From contig JANFNE010000021.1 in assembly GCA_024867545.1 (NCBI GenBank), positions 124,001 through 188,000 on the forward strand: DNA of 64,000 bases. Direction: 5' to 3'. The notes beneath the pieces are model-generated. The model was not told the DNA's origin. It did no database searches and saw nothing but the letters and a program-made list of their open reading frames with translations. The DNA comes from Phytopythium helicoides. Taxonomy: Eukaryota > Oomycota > Peronosporomycetes > Pythiales > Pythiaceae. Position 1 is the first letter of the stretch. Every line of letters begins with the position of its first letter. A program made the translations under genes and the position numbers. Below are positions 43,501 to 54,296 of the stretch, one piece after another.

Positions 43501-45031
43501 TTTACGTTTAACCTAAGCTGGGTACCGCCAGATCAGAACGGCTGGAACGTGTTCCTCGACGAGAGAGAATTCAAGCGACAGATTGGCGGTGACTCGGCTG
43601 TCTCTCCCTTCCTAAAGGTGCGTTCGATGTGACGGTGGTATTAGCACCTCGGATCCCAACTAACGCGCTCCTGTGTCGATAGTATTACCAAAACGCCAAG
43701 GGCAACATTTGTAAGACATACCCCTCCAAGCTGCTGCTGCCAGCATCTATGACCTCTGCTACTCTTGCCAAGGTGGCCAATTTCCGTGCCAAGAACCGTC
43801 TTCCGGTTATTACGTATTATCACCGGCGCAACCGCTGTGTCTTGACGCGATCGAGCCAGCCACTGTTGGGAAGTCTACTCTCCGGGAGCTCGAACATCTC
43901 CGACCAACTTCTTGTTGGCGTGTACCGCCGCCTACCCTGACATCATCAAGAATCAAAACCAGTCGTCTGCCTCTTCTCGCCCAATCTACATTTTTGATGC
44001 GCGCAAACCAAAGGCATCGACAGGTAATCGACTGATGGGAAAGGTGGCGTCGAGACATCACAAGACTACCCTGGCGCTGTAATCCATCACCTTCATATCG
44101 CCAATATGTACCGCATGCAGTCCTCCTTCATGAGCCTTATGAAGTTGCTACTTCCCGGTGGCGTTGAGGATGACAAAGCATGGTGGCCCAACGTCGAGTC
44201 CACGCGTTGGCTGGAGCACGTGCGGGTGGTACTGGATGGCGCTATGAAGATCGCCCGCGTCCTGGAGCTAGAAGGCTCGTCTGCACTTGTGCACTGCAGC
44301 GATGGATGGGACCGGACGGCGCAGCTCACGACCCTTGCTCAGCTAATGATCGATCCTTACTTTCGAACCATTCGTGGATTTGCAGTCTTGGTTGAAAAAG
44401 ACTGGTGTGCCTTTGGGCACAAGTTCAGCGAGCGACTCGGTGGCGACCGCAATCGCGATCCTCAGCGTAGCAAGAGCTCTCCCATTTTCTTCCAGTTCCT
44501 GGACGCAGTCTGGCAGATCCAGCGCCAGTTTCCTGGAGCCTTTGAGTTTAACGAGCGTTTCCTGCTACACCTAGCAAACGCACTGACTTCAGGCCTGTAC
44601 GGAACGTTCCTGTACGACTCGCGGTTGCAGCGTGATGTGAACGAAGTCGAGCGCGCTAGCGTGTCGGTCTGGACGCCTGTGCTGATGCACCCGGCGCAGT
44701 TCGCAACCCCGAGTATGTCGAGGTGGATGGCCCGATTTGGCCGTGGGTTACGAGCAAGATGATTCGTCTATGGGAGAACTACTTCTTCCAATGGCACCCC
44801 AAGTTTTACAATTGCCAGTGGGTCTCGACGGTCGTGGCTTCGCACAGAAAGGGATCGGCGCGCAAGTACACCTCGGCAACAAGCGTCGAGGACAAATCGA
44901 CGTCTGCCGCATCGGAGATTTCGGACACCCCACCACTGGCGCTTCCCCCTACATTGTCATCCCCGACTGCCATAGACGCAATGATTCCGCCGCTGAGCCT
45001 TGCCACCCCACCTTGTAGTAACTGCGACTAG
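40596..45031 (+). CDS. FYVE-GRAM-myotubularin phosphoinositide 3-phosphatase (many frame breaks)
   Basis: The ATG at 40596 starts MADADLLRDPKRLAALLA, then a long Glu/Asp-rich region. A FYVE-type zinc finger follows (DHCKRCSRSFNAF / KNCTACGFSFCLKC ... VCDLC) near 41060-41225, a Ser/Pro linker, a GRAM/PH-like region (VRFQLDGPQS region, GMVAVTNYRVLFTPFDRVSL) and the myotubularin phosphatase (KTYPSKLLLPA, NFRAKNRLPVITYYHRRNRC, RSSQPLLG, YIFDARKPKA, and the catalytic HCSDGWDRTAQ at about 44290). The Cys-x5-Arg pocket is intact, so it should hydrolyse PI3P/PI(3,5)P2. One intron lies at 43618-43681. About nine single-base breaks lie between 40980 and 44710, mostly +1. No substituted stop codons are seen inside domains. 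Confidence 0.85.
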
Positions 45032-45114
45032 GCAAGGTTTGACAGCAGACGATCTCATTGTAGCGCTCCACCACGCTTTATAAATAGAATTTTGTGCTAT
45101 TCCGAGATGAAGTG

Positions 45115-46690
45115 TTACTGATCGCTTGGCGCACCAGCGTCATCAGGGCTGGTGTCAATCATGATCGTACCCTGGCCCACTCGTTCCGCATTCGCGTGAA
45201 CCAAATACTTTGGCCACAACTCCAGTAACATTGCGCTGCGCGCCAAGTGACTCCACGCGCTGACCGACTCGGTACTTGCCAACGTCGCTGCTCTGCAGTT
45301 CGATAAACTTCTCAACGACTGCAGCTTGCGCTTGGAAGTCCGGGTCGTTGCCCTAGCGCCGTGAAAACCTCAACGGCGGCCTCCACAGTCTCCGTGACGA
45401 AACGTGGAGGCGTCTCGCGAAAGAAGATGTATTCCTTCGTAGGTGTGGCTCCAGCATCACCTAGTCGAACACGCTTTTTGTGTTTATTGGCGGCACGCTT
45501 TGCCAGCGCGTATTGAGAGAGCATCGATTCGGTGTCTTCTTCGCAAACGTCAGGTTGCTGTTGTACTGCTAGAGGCTCAGTGTCGATATCGTCGAATCCC
45601 AATGCGGCAAGATCCTTGGCCCGCGCCATGGGTGTTGAGCCAGGGTCACCAAGAATACTTGCAGCGTCCGCCGAAGGGCGAGGAGTCGATCCGGGATGGT
45701 TCAATTTGTTATAGCCCGAGCTCATCTGCTTCATCGTCGATTTGGTCTTCACTTAGAGTAGTGGTGACGACATTCAGAGCGGGCTTTTTACGCCTCGATG
45801 AGCTGCTTGACTTGGATTTTGTTGCGTCTTTGCTCCCGCGCTGCGAAGATGACTTGCTGGCTGTGTCGGCTCGGTTCTTTTCGGAGCACAGGAACTGCTC
45901 CAGCAATGACTGACCTCCAGGGCTCGAAGGTGTGCTTGCGGTTAGCTGGCGGAAGAGAACCCTCAGCTGCGCTTCATCTAATGCAGGGCACGGCTGCATT
46001 GCTGGGTATTAGCATAAGCTAGAAAATGAGAAAGCTAGAGACCGTTTACCTTTTCAGACTCGAGCAGCGCCGCGACGTCATCATGTCCATGGACGAGGAG
46101 GTGAGAGCGCACGAGATGATGCACGAACGCTTCTAACTCGGCATTGGCATCACTTTGATCGATATTTTCAGCGCTGGGAACCACAGAGGACCCTACTTCC
46201 AGTCAAGCCGACGCTCTGAACAACATCAGCCTCTGCAGTCTCATTGACTTTGCCTCCCGCAGAACGAGTCTTTCTTCTTGTCGCCCGATTGCTTTATCGG
46301 CGGGTACTCGATGCGCTTATCACCTCCCGTCTGCTCATCAATGACGTCACCATCGATCACAAGCTCACGTCTTGCAGTCTTCTTCGCGTCACGCTCTTGT
46401 CGACTGTCGATACGGGCGAGTCAACATCGTCTCCATCTGCAAAGAAAACGCGCTTGGCTGTCTTGGCCGTCGTCTTGCCCGCCCCCAAGCCCGCATCCTC
46501 GTCCAGTCGCCACGCGTCCATGTCTGTCTTCTCCACAACGAAGACGCGTCTGGGGAGTGCCCTATTTGCAGCCTCGCGCTCCACTCATTCCCCCTATTTG
46601 CGGCTTGCCACGCACGCACTTCAACGTAGCCATCTCGCTGCAGATGGTGTGGTAAACACCATTGTCCCGTCTTCGGATTGGTGGAAACAG
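45115..46690 (-). CDS. Unrecognised multi-segment gene with frame breaks
   Basis: Several good coding segments line up on the minus strand: YVEVRAWQAANRGNEW near 46640, RRVFVVEKTDMDAWRLDED near 46540, DEAQLRVLFRQLTAS near 45970 to DQIDDEADELGL, then NKLNHPGSTPRPSADAAS, KRAANKHKKRVRLGD and FIELQSSDVGKYRVGQRVES ending GAPSDQ at 45115. At least three frame changes (+1 at about 45715) separate them; upstream splice sites were not resolved. The middle is Ser/Lys-rich, suggestive of a nuclear protein; the last segment (GKYRVGQRVESLGAQRNVTG) resembles a small beta-barrel (Tudor/KOW-like). No family named. Confidence 0.4.
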
Positions 46691-46705
46691 CGCACTCGTC
46701 CGTCT

Positions 46706-46766
46706 TGATTGGCTGATACGAAGATTCATGAGCATTGTGATTGGCTGATGCGAAGATTCATTAGCC
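46706..46766 (+). repeat. Two-copy tandem repeat with CCAAT boxes
   Basis: A 32-bp unit beginning TGATTGGCTGATACGAAG repeats once with two substitutions (TGATTGGCTGATGCGAAG). Each copy has an inverted CCAAT box (ATTGG). The repeat lies 100-160 bp upstream of the ODR-4 ATG and at the 5' side of the minus-strand unknown gene, so it may act in a shared promoter. Confidence 0.7.
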
Positions 46767-46812
46767 CTATGTGGCGAATCCGCAGTACTTCCTTGCTAGC
46801 ACTCGCCTTTGG

Positions 46813-46835
46813 CTCGCGGGTATGGCCGTGGTAAG
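46813..46835 (+). repeat. 23-bp dispersed repeat, copy B
   Basis: Exact 23-bp match (inverted) to 11778-11800 beyond the Fanzor gene. It lies about 30 bp upstream of the ODR-4 start. The last bases run into GTAAGTAC, a good splice donor, so this copy could be part of a 5' UTR exon. Confidence 0.75.
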
Positions 46836-46865
46836 TACTCCCTTCTCACTAATAAACGAGACGTG

Positions 46866-48503
46866 ATGGCGCGGTCCGTGGGCGTCGCCGCCGCCGCACG
46901 CGCGCGCTGGGCCGCCGCCCAGGGCTTCGAGCTCGGCCTGTTGCTTGGGCAGCGCGCGTGGAGCACCAGCCAGAGCGACGTGGTGCTCGCGAGCGCGCCG
47001 GTTCCGCCCGAGTCCGGTGGGTTTTCCGCCTCTTGACGAGCGAGCGGATGGGAGGCTGACGGTGGCGTGTGGGCGACAGAGGGCGGAGGGGCGCGAGGGT
47101 TCGCGGACGTGTCGACCGAGTGGGTGGCCGACTGCACGCAGCAGGTGGAGCGCATGCTGCCTGGAGGCGTCGCTGTGCTGGGGCTGTACGCGGTGACGCC
47201 GGCGACGGTCTCGGCCGCGGACGCGTTCGGCAAGGCGCTGTTCTACCTGCGAGAGATGGATGCTGGAGACGAGCCGCTCTACTTTGTTCACGTTGCTGGC
47301 GGTGCGGTGACTGCGGCCAAGAGCTACGAGAATGTCGGAAACGCAGCCAAGGTGGGCTGGAGTCGCGCGATCAACGCCCTGCTTGGTGCGGACCACTCAC
47401 TATACTTTGCAGACATCGTCAGCTGCTGTAGACATCGTGGAGCTCCCCGCCAACTTGACGCTCAAGAAGTATCACACGCTCATCGGTATTTCAGAGTCAC
47501 TGTTCTTTTCTCGGGTCGGGGCACCCGAAAATATTGCCGAGAGCAGGGCGTCGGAGTTGAAGAAGCAGCTTGAGCCGCTTGTGAACCGATTGAGGAGCGC
47601 AGTGTGCGTGGTTGAAGGAGCTGAAGCCGAGGGCTCGCAGGCAATGAAGGTGTTGGCACCTGCAGCCGCAAAGCTTGAGGAGGACGACACCAATGTACGC
47701 AACGCAGTCTCTTGCTCACCTCCAACTCACAATCTCTGATGCACAACTGCATTTATGAATGCCTTTTGAAAACCTGCTGCAATAGTGCCTGGTTGGACGC
47801 GTTCGTGGCGCCATTCGAGGAGTGGCCTACGTTTGCTCATCGGTACGATTGGATGCTGTAGTGGATGTTCACTACTCTCAGCGTCTGACACGGCGTTTGA
47901 AACACCACAGGAGCCCGAGCCAGCAAAAGCTGCAGCTGAATTTCTCAAGAAAGACCTGATCAAGACCTTATTGCTGCGTGTTGATCTGGCACGCGAGAAG
48001 TGGGTTGATCACGAGGATGGTATGAAAGTTTGGCTTGTTGCTGTCTCCTCCTCGATCACACGCCTCACGCATTATTTCGTTCAGATGCCAGCCAGGATAA
48101 TTTCGAGCTTGTTGGCCGCGTGTGCTTGCCCAAGCGCAACGCGATCGCGTGGAAGTACGCAGACGGTCTCTCTCGCGGTCCTTTCGACCTGTCGATCTAC
48201 ACTTTTCCAGAAGATGATATTTCGCAGGCGGCCGAGGACGCTTTCGAAGTGCTCGGCGGAATGGCGGCGCTGGCAGAGGATGCCGGCGTGAGCTCGCTCG
48301 AGGGTCTCTGGACCACGGTCGAACAGGACGCGCGCACGCGGGACGAGAAGATTGCCGCCGCAAGAAAGAACGACCCGGACTTTGCCCCCATGCCGTACCA
48401 CTACGTCGCCATGCTGATTCCAGTGGCCATCGCGCTCGCGTTCTTGCTCATGCAGCAGGCACGGGCAGTGCATCGCACGCTCAACGGCGACGAGAACGAA
48501 TGA
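46866..48503 (+). CDS. ODR-4-like ER membrane protein (one frame break)
   Basis: Five exons (46866-47016, 47080-47694, 47786-47842, 47911-48019, 48085-48503), all other phases consistent. The N-terminus has LGLLLGQRAWSTSQSDVVLA and the family block WVADCTQQVERMLPGGVAVL. The middle includes LTLKKYHTLIGISESLFFSR and LRSAVCVVEGAEAEGSQ, and the last exon KYADGLSRGPFDLSIYTFPE and a C-terminal transmembrane segment (YVAMLIPVAIALAFLLMQQA). In C. elegans ODR-4 helps odorant receptors leave the ER and supports UFMylation. A +1 break near 47430 joins DIVS to VDIVELPAN. The C-terminal tail faces the cytosol (HRTLNGDENE). Confidence 0.75.
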
Positions 48504-49257
48504 GTAAACGGCGCGATTTATAATCTCGCGTGACCTTCGTGTGTAGACTTCGCAGCGTCTTTCTGCCTCGTCAGGACCGCCGAGGATGAGAATAAAAAAG
48601 AAATCACTGCCGCGGACGCAGCCACCCCGAGCGAGATTCAAATGGCTTCGCTCTGCTCGTTTACATCCCACGGCGCTGCGCGTCACCTTGGTGAACTCGC
48701 TTGGCTCAGCAATGCTAGATTGCTCAAAGGAGTCGCACATCAGATTTGCAGTGCAAGTCGCGGCAGGAATACAAATTGCAAGTGTACCACCGTGCAGACT
48801 CATCTCACGACAAGGTGAGCCGAGCAGCCCCCGCCACGCGGCTGCGTTACAACTCCAGCGGTGATCCGCCGGCGCGATTGCCCATCTTGAGAGCTGGGAT
48901 TGATGAGACCGCCCACTCAACACGCGGCGACGGCCGCGATGCGCATCCGCGGTGATTGAACCGCAGGACCAGCTGTGGAATCCACATTGGATTGGCTTTC
49001 GTGGATCGTAACGCCAACACGCCCTTTGTGCCAAGGTGTCGTCGTCGGTGTCTTGTCATCACGAATGCAGCCCCCTGTGGGCGACGAGCTGATTGAGGTG
49101 CTTTGGAAACTTGTTGTGAGGGGGTAACTGCTTGCTGTTGATTTGATTTACATGGTCCTCGAAGTCTAGCGGACCGGGCTACTACTTTACACGTCCATCG
49201 GACTCGGACTCACGCCCACTAATACTATCCTACACTGCGACTAACGGCACTTCGCGT
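48504..49257. other. Intergenic, no supported gene
   Basis: About 750 bp between the ODR-4 stop and the 3' end of the small zinc-binding gene. No ORF with coding composition, repeat or RNA gene recognised. Confidence 0.5.
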
Positions 49258-49779
49258 CTAGTACACGGCGCTGAAGGCCCACTGCACGTTGGCGGTGTCC
49301 TGCACGCGCTCCTCGAGGCCAAAGTCGGCGAACGTGTGCGCCTGCGGGATCTCGCAGTCATCGTCGTCCGCCTCCGCCTCGGCCTCCGTTTCAGCCAGCG
49401 GCTTCTGCTGCGGCTCGGGCTGCTCGGCCTCTGGCTCGGTCTCATGCTGCTGCTGGCGCTCGACGGCGTCCTTGACCGCGCGGATGGTGCGGTTGACCTT
49501 GGCCAGGTACGCGGCGTTGGACTTGCAGTCGACCGAGCAGAAGCCCGGGTGCCGGCTCAGCGTCTTGAGGTAAATGTGGCTGCAGTTCTGGCACTTCTCG
49601 CGCTTCTTGTCCCAGTGCGCGATGCGCTCGCGGCGCGCCAGCGGCTGCTGTGGCTGCTGCACGGGCGTGCGCGCGGGCTCCGCGACGGGCGCCGAGGCGG
49701 TGCTGGCGCTCTTGGCAGTGACCATCGCGGCCTTGACGGGGGCCGAGAGGCCGAAGAAGCCGAGGAGCCAGGCGTCCAT
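49258..49779 (-). CDS. Small zinc-binding protein, family not recognised
   Basis: 173 aa from the ATG at 49779 (MDAWLLGFFGLSAPVKAAMV). A compact C-x2-C ... C-x3-C unit lies at about residues 65-92 (REKCQNCSHIYLKTLSRHPG, FCSVDCKSNAAYL), like a treble-clef or zinc-ribbon binding module. The C-terminal half is a Glu/Gln-rich coil ending in DDDDCEIPQAHTFADFGLEE. The longer frame to 49848 lacks an ATG context. No close family is known to me; a lineage-specific regulatory adaptor is possible. Confidence 0.6.
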   Translation of the reverse strand: MDAWLLGFFGLSAPVKAAMVTAKSASTASAPVAEPARTPVQQPQQPLARRERIAHWDKKREKCQNCSHIYLKTLSRHPGFCSVDCKSNAAYLAKVNRTIRAVKDAVERQQQHETEPEAEQPEPQQKPLAETEAEAEADDDDCEIPQAHTFADFGLEERVQDTANVQWAFSAVY

Positions 49780-49849
49780 GGTGTGCTCGATTGGCGAGGG
49801 AAGGCTCAGGCTCGTGTGCGCACTCGGCGGCAAGTTGGGGACTGGCACA

Positions 49850-51970
49850 AGCAGCTCAGGTTGCCCCCGCGCGTCTTGTCTGTAAGGTGTAGAGTACCTT
49901 TACACAACGCGGTGCCCCGTCTGACAGAGTGCAACTGTGCAAGAAGGGGGCGGACAAAACCAGCTGCCACTGCCGCCGGCTCTTCTGTTCATCCCGCAGA
50001 CGAGCCACGAAAGGACGAAATCTGGCTTGACACTTGCAAATCAGCCACTGCCTCTCCACCATACTGGGGTCAAGTCTAAATTAAAAGTAGTCTCTGTTCA
50101 AGTCATTTTTTCACCAGCGCTGATAAGGAAGGAGGATGGGTTTCTGAAGTCAACGGAGATGGGCTGGATGGATCATCTGCGACAAGATCGTGTACTGTAC
50201 AGCACACGTACTGTACAGTCAAACCCCGTGCCAAAGCAATTGGTATGCAGTTGATAGTGTTGTTGCTCCCAATGCTCGCTCGCTCGCCTCGCTTCGAGCA
50301 GTGCAGGCTGCTTATGGAGGGAGCTGGTATCCGATGTGGTCGCATCGAGGCAAGCCGATCGCCGCTACGCTTGTCCAGCTTTTCACCACGCGATCGACTG
50401 CCCAGCTGGGCGAGCCAAATACGGAGCTCCAGCTGGGGATTATAAGATCGCAATGGGGCGTGAATCCACTGCCGGTATGTACGCGAAACAGCGGTCGCAA
50501 GCGCGTTTTGAGTGTCTCGGCGGCGCTGGATCGAAAGTATCTCGCAGAGACGCATGAGGACGCCACTTGGCCGTCCCAGCTGATATGTCGCGCCGTACGG
50601 TGCTTAATTCCCGCCTCGCCTTCGAGCTCTGCGTCGTCAACACCTTTAGAGTTTACACACGCTCAGCTTGCGCTTCAGCACCGCTGAAGACGTTCTCGCT
50701 CATGCTGATCGCAGATGCGTAGTCCTGGCTTCTAGCGTTATCTCGAGTGCGACACCTGGCACTTGCTAGGGTTAAACAGCCGGCGAACCTCGCAGCACGA
50801 CGCGCCGCCTGCTCGGTAATGATAGCCGGAGCGCAAGCTGCTCAAAGTGATGGCTGCTCCCGTGCCGTCGGCAGCACATGTGCCGCCCAAGCACCGAAAA
50901 CCCGCTCTGCTGGGCATTTTTCGCCATGCCACGCCGATCCCTCGGTCGGACGAATTTCAGACGCGAGCAAAGCCCCGTGAGCAGCGGGAAAAAAGTGCCG
51001 AGATTTCCACGGCGCGGTGAAATCAATGCGGGGCCGTGGGCCTCCCCATCTTCCGGCCACTCCGGCCACAGCGCGGCCATGGCGTTCAAAGCGCGGGCAG
51101 CCCAGCTGAGCGCTAAGCAGTGGCAGCGAACCGGAAAGGCTTGTGTGGCCCACAGCAGCGGGCTCATCCGCGCTCCATCACCTTGCACCGCTGCTTGGCA
51201 TGGGTGCAGCGGACCCGATGGACTGGACGAGATCCGCCTGGCCCTTCACTGCAACGTGAGACAGCGCCGCGGTCGTTCCGTCGCGGTGTCTTCAATGCAG
51301 CCGACGGATGCTGACCGCTTGGCCGTGTCGCTGCGGCGGAGCAGTGCGGCATCCTTCGCTCGGCTTCGCGTGGATGGGCGAGCGGCGGCGATGAGCCCGC
51401 TTCAGCGCTTGTGCTTGTCGCGGAGGGTGCTCCATGGCGTGAGCTCCTTGCATGCATGCATGCATGCATGCAAGGGATCCGTGCTCTCAACGACAGCAAT
51501 AGCGGCGGATGACGAACTGCGTGCATGGGCCTCGCCAGTGGCGACGGCGAGAATGAAATGGCGTAGCGCTTAGCGACGACCCGACGGCGCGACGGCGCGA
51601 TCGTCGAGGTGTACCGCGCAGCACCGCACCCGCACGCAACTTCAAAGCACCGAGACACCAGACTCAACAAGCAAGCGGTCCGGCCGCTGGCTTGACCAGA
51701 ACAGCTCTTGCCTTGCTGCCAGCGGCGCGAGCCATACTTTTTTTGTGTGTGTTCTCTTCTTGTGTGTTCTTTTGCTGATGCCGCCGCGCCTCAGTGTGTG
51801 GGAACAGCGACGCGTACGGCTCCTACGTCACCTTAACTGTCATCGTTCCCACGCTGCACGCCGCGTTGCTCTTCCTGTCGGGCAATGCTATCGATCCCAA
51901 AGCCCGCGCTAGTGTGTCCATAATACTCCACGCGGCGTCGCGCGCGATCTCACATGTGACAAAAGGCAAC
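49850..51970. other. 2.1-kb gene-poor region
   Basis: Long overlapping frames exist (for example 50878-51573 on +) but they have Arg/Ser/Ala composition in every frame and no domain. Two CTGTACAG palindromes sit 16 bp apart (50195-50202, 50211-50218), and a (TGCA)n run of six units occupies 51449-51472. No gene supported. Confidence 0.5.
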
Positions 51971-53138
51971 CTAGTTGCTCGGAGCCATCGACGACTGGCC
52001 GGCGGCGCCCATGTCGCCAGCGCTAGGGTCCATATGGCCCTGCATATCGCCGTACGCGGGTGCCTGGCCCTTCTCCTTCTTGTGCTGGACCTTGAGGCGC
52101 TTACGGCCGACCTGGAAGCCGTTCATGCCCTTGATCGCGGCCTCCGCGGAAGCAGTGTTGTCGTAGCTTACGAAACCTGCTCCGCAGACGTCGTTAGCAC
52201 ATTCATCACGCATGAGGTGACGCTGTTCATTGCCTAGCATTGACGTACCGAAGCCACGGCTCCGACCCGTTTCCTTCTCCACCATGATTCGGGCACTGAT
52301 CACGTTTCCGAAAGTAGCGAAGTAGTTGAAGAGATCCTGGTTAGTCATATCGTTTGGGATATGAAACACGAACAGATTGCAGCCAGGCGGGCCTGCTCGC
52401 ATGCACAACACGCACAACATGCAAAAACGAGTAATGACCGCCATTTAGAACACACACGCAACATGAACGCGGCCGAAACGCAAAAAAGGCAAAGAGCGAG
52501 TATGTACCTTGGCCGCTCTCCGTCGTCTGGATCGGCGGGCCCGGGCCAGCAACCTGCGGTGGATAGCCTGCAAAAGCATCGAGCACGGCGGGTTAGCCCC
52601 ACTGCTTATCGGGATCGAACCAGAATGCTTGAGGCGCATACCGTAGGGCTGGCCGTACGGGTACATGTAGCCGGCGCCTCCGTACGGGGGCGGGTAGCTC
52701 ATCGGCTGACCGTACGGCTGCGGGTAGCCTCCGTAGGCAGCAGCGCCTGGCGATGAACACGAAAACTGCATTAGCTCGGCTGTGGATCGTTTGTTGAAGC
52801 TCGGGGCACCAACCTTGCTGGGCAGGGTTCATGTGCTGCTGGTGCTGCTGCTGCTGCGGCTGCACGTATCCCTGGGGAGCCGCGACACCGCCCGATCGCG
52901 GAGCCTCGGTCTGCGGCGCCGAGAGCTCGGCGGGGCTGCACATGAAGCGCGCTGGTCAGCGCCACGGATCCTGGCGACGGTGCAATCGATCCGGCGAGAA
53001 AACGCACCGCTCCCACGTGGACTCGCCCGTGACGTTGTTGTAGTAGTACTTGCGTCCGTTGGGCGCGTTGTGCTCGGACCACTGCGCCGAGGCGCCGGCG
53101 GCGTCGGCGACGGGGTTGGCGTCGCCCTGGTCGGCCAT
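51971..53138 (-). CDS. WW-RRM RNA-binding protein
   Basis: Six exons (53138-53008, 52935-52814, 52746-52642, 52567-52508, 52392-52249, 52176-51971), 255 aa, all phases consistent. The WW domain is at residues about 18-46 (WSEHNAPNGRKYYYNNVTGE, then STWERP). A Gln/Pro/Tyr/Gly-rich linker follows (PYGQPMSYPPPYGGAGYMYP). One RRM lies at about 138-215, with RNP2 NLFVFHIPND and RNP1 RGFGFVSYDN interrupted by an intron. The C-terminus (RLKVQHKKEKGQAPAYGDMQ) resembles CELF/Bruno proteins after their third RRM. WW plus RRM suggests a splicing or polyadenylation factor that binds Pro-rich partners. Confidence 0.85.
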
Positions 53139-54296
53139 GGCGGAGCGCGCGGGCGAGTGTCGAAATGCAGACACGCACGGAGATGCAGAGACGCAAAATG
53201 CACGGCCGCTGCGGGTCGGCGGGGCGGCGGGAGCTGGCGGGAGCTGGCGGGCGCGCGGGACCGGCGGCGGGCGGAGGATCGCGGGCAGCGCGGGCGGCTG
53301 GCTGGTCCAGTTCACACGGCGGAAGTGCTCGAGCCTTGGGGGGAAAGGTGAACGAGCAAGATCGGAGGACCGCGCCGGCGAACCGCGGTCCGGTCCGGAC
53401 CGCGGTGGAGGCGGGCTAGGGCTGGCTTCGAGTGTCGCACGTGGGGTGGCCCACAAAGAATGCTACATTGCTGATAGGCGGAAGTTCTAACGATGGGGGT
53501 TGGCGACCAGGTAGTCACGCGCTTCCGGCGCGTCACGGGGCGACGTGGCGCAAGCACAATTCATCCAACGAGCTAATCATCGTTGAGATGTGGCATAAAT
53601 TTCGGCCAATGGGAGACTCTGAACAATACTCCACACAGGAGCTTGTTTTCTCGAGGCCTCGATTGAACACGACCTTGAAGTCCACGAAACTTTTGCGCCG
53701 CAGTCGTTGGATCGAATGAGCCCCCGCGGCGCGAGAGGTGACGTGCAACTGAACGACGCCACGAGGATCTTGCGTTGTGCGGTTCTACTGCACGGCACCG
53801 CACGCAAGCGCAACTCGTTCCTTCACAACGAACGACCGCGGCCGCCATCGCTCGTCGCTCGCGCACCAATGTTCCGACGCTCCCTTTCCTTCTGTGGACC
53901 CGAACACCGCGAGCGTCAGCGGACGGGCAGCCACGCACTCGGCTCGAGTGTCCCTGGTCGCGCAGGCGCCAGCTTCCTTGGGACTTCTGACGGACATACA
54001 AATCCAAAGTCGACACGGTTCAGACCTGGACTGTCTCTCCGATTTTTGCTGTTAGGTACAGCAGGTGCTGACTAAAGAGACTTGAAGTTTGTATGGGTAC
54101 TAACCCACAGTGGCACCGATCGCCCTCCACCACCTGGTTGAAACCTGCGCCCCCTCGTCGTCCGGCCGCGGCATCTTGTTTCACTTGCGCTCTCTATGCT
54201 TGCAGGGTTTCCCTTCCCCCCGCCCTTCGCTCGCATCCATCATTCGGCAACTCGCGTCCCGCAAATCAAGCCCCCAGAGCCAGAAAGTGCGGCAGC
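53139..54296. other. Intergenic, no supported gene
   Basis: About 1.15 kb between divergently transcribed WW-RRM and acid phosphatase genes. The first 300 bp are strongly GC-rich. No ORF with coding composition and no RNA gene recognised. Confidence 0.5.

Noticed and set aside
50878..51573. 231-aa ORF in the 2-kb gap
   Set aside because: No domain; composition is similar in all frames, as expected of GC-rich non-coding DNA.
52600..52640. GGGATCGAACC resembling a tRNA T-arm
   Set aside because: No acceptor, D-arm or anticodon arm around it; it lies in an intron of the WW-RRM gene.
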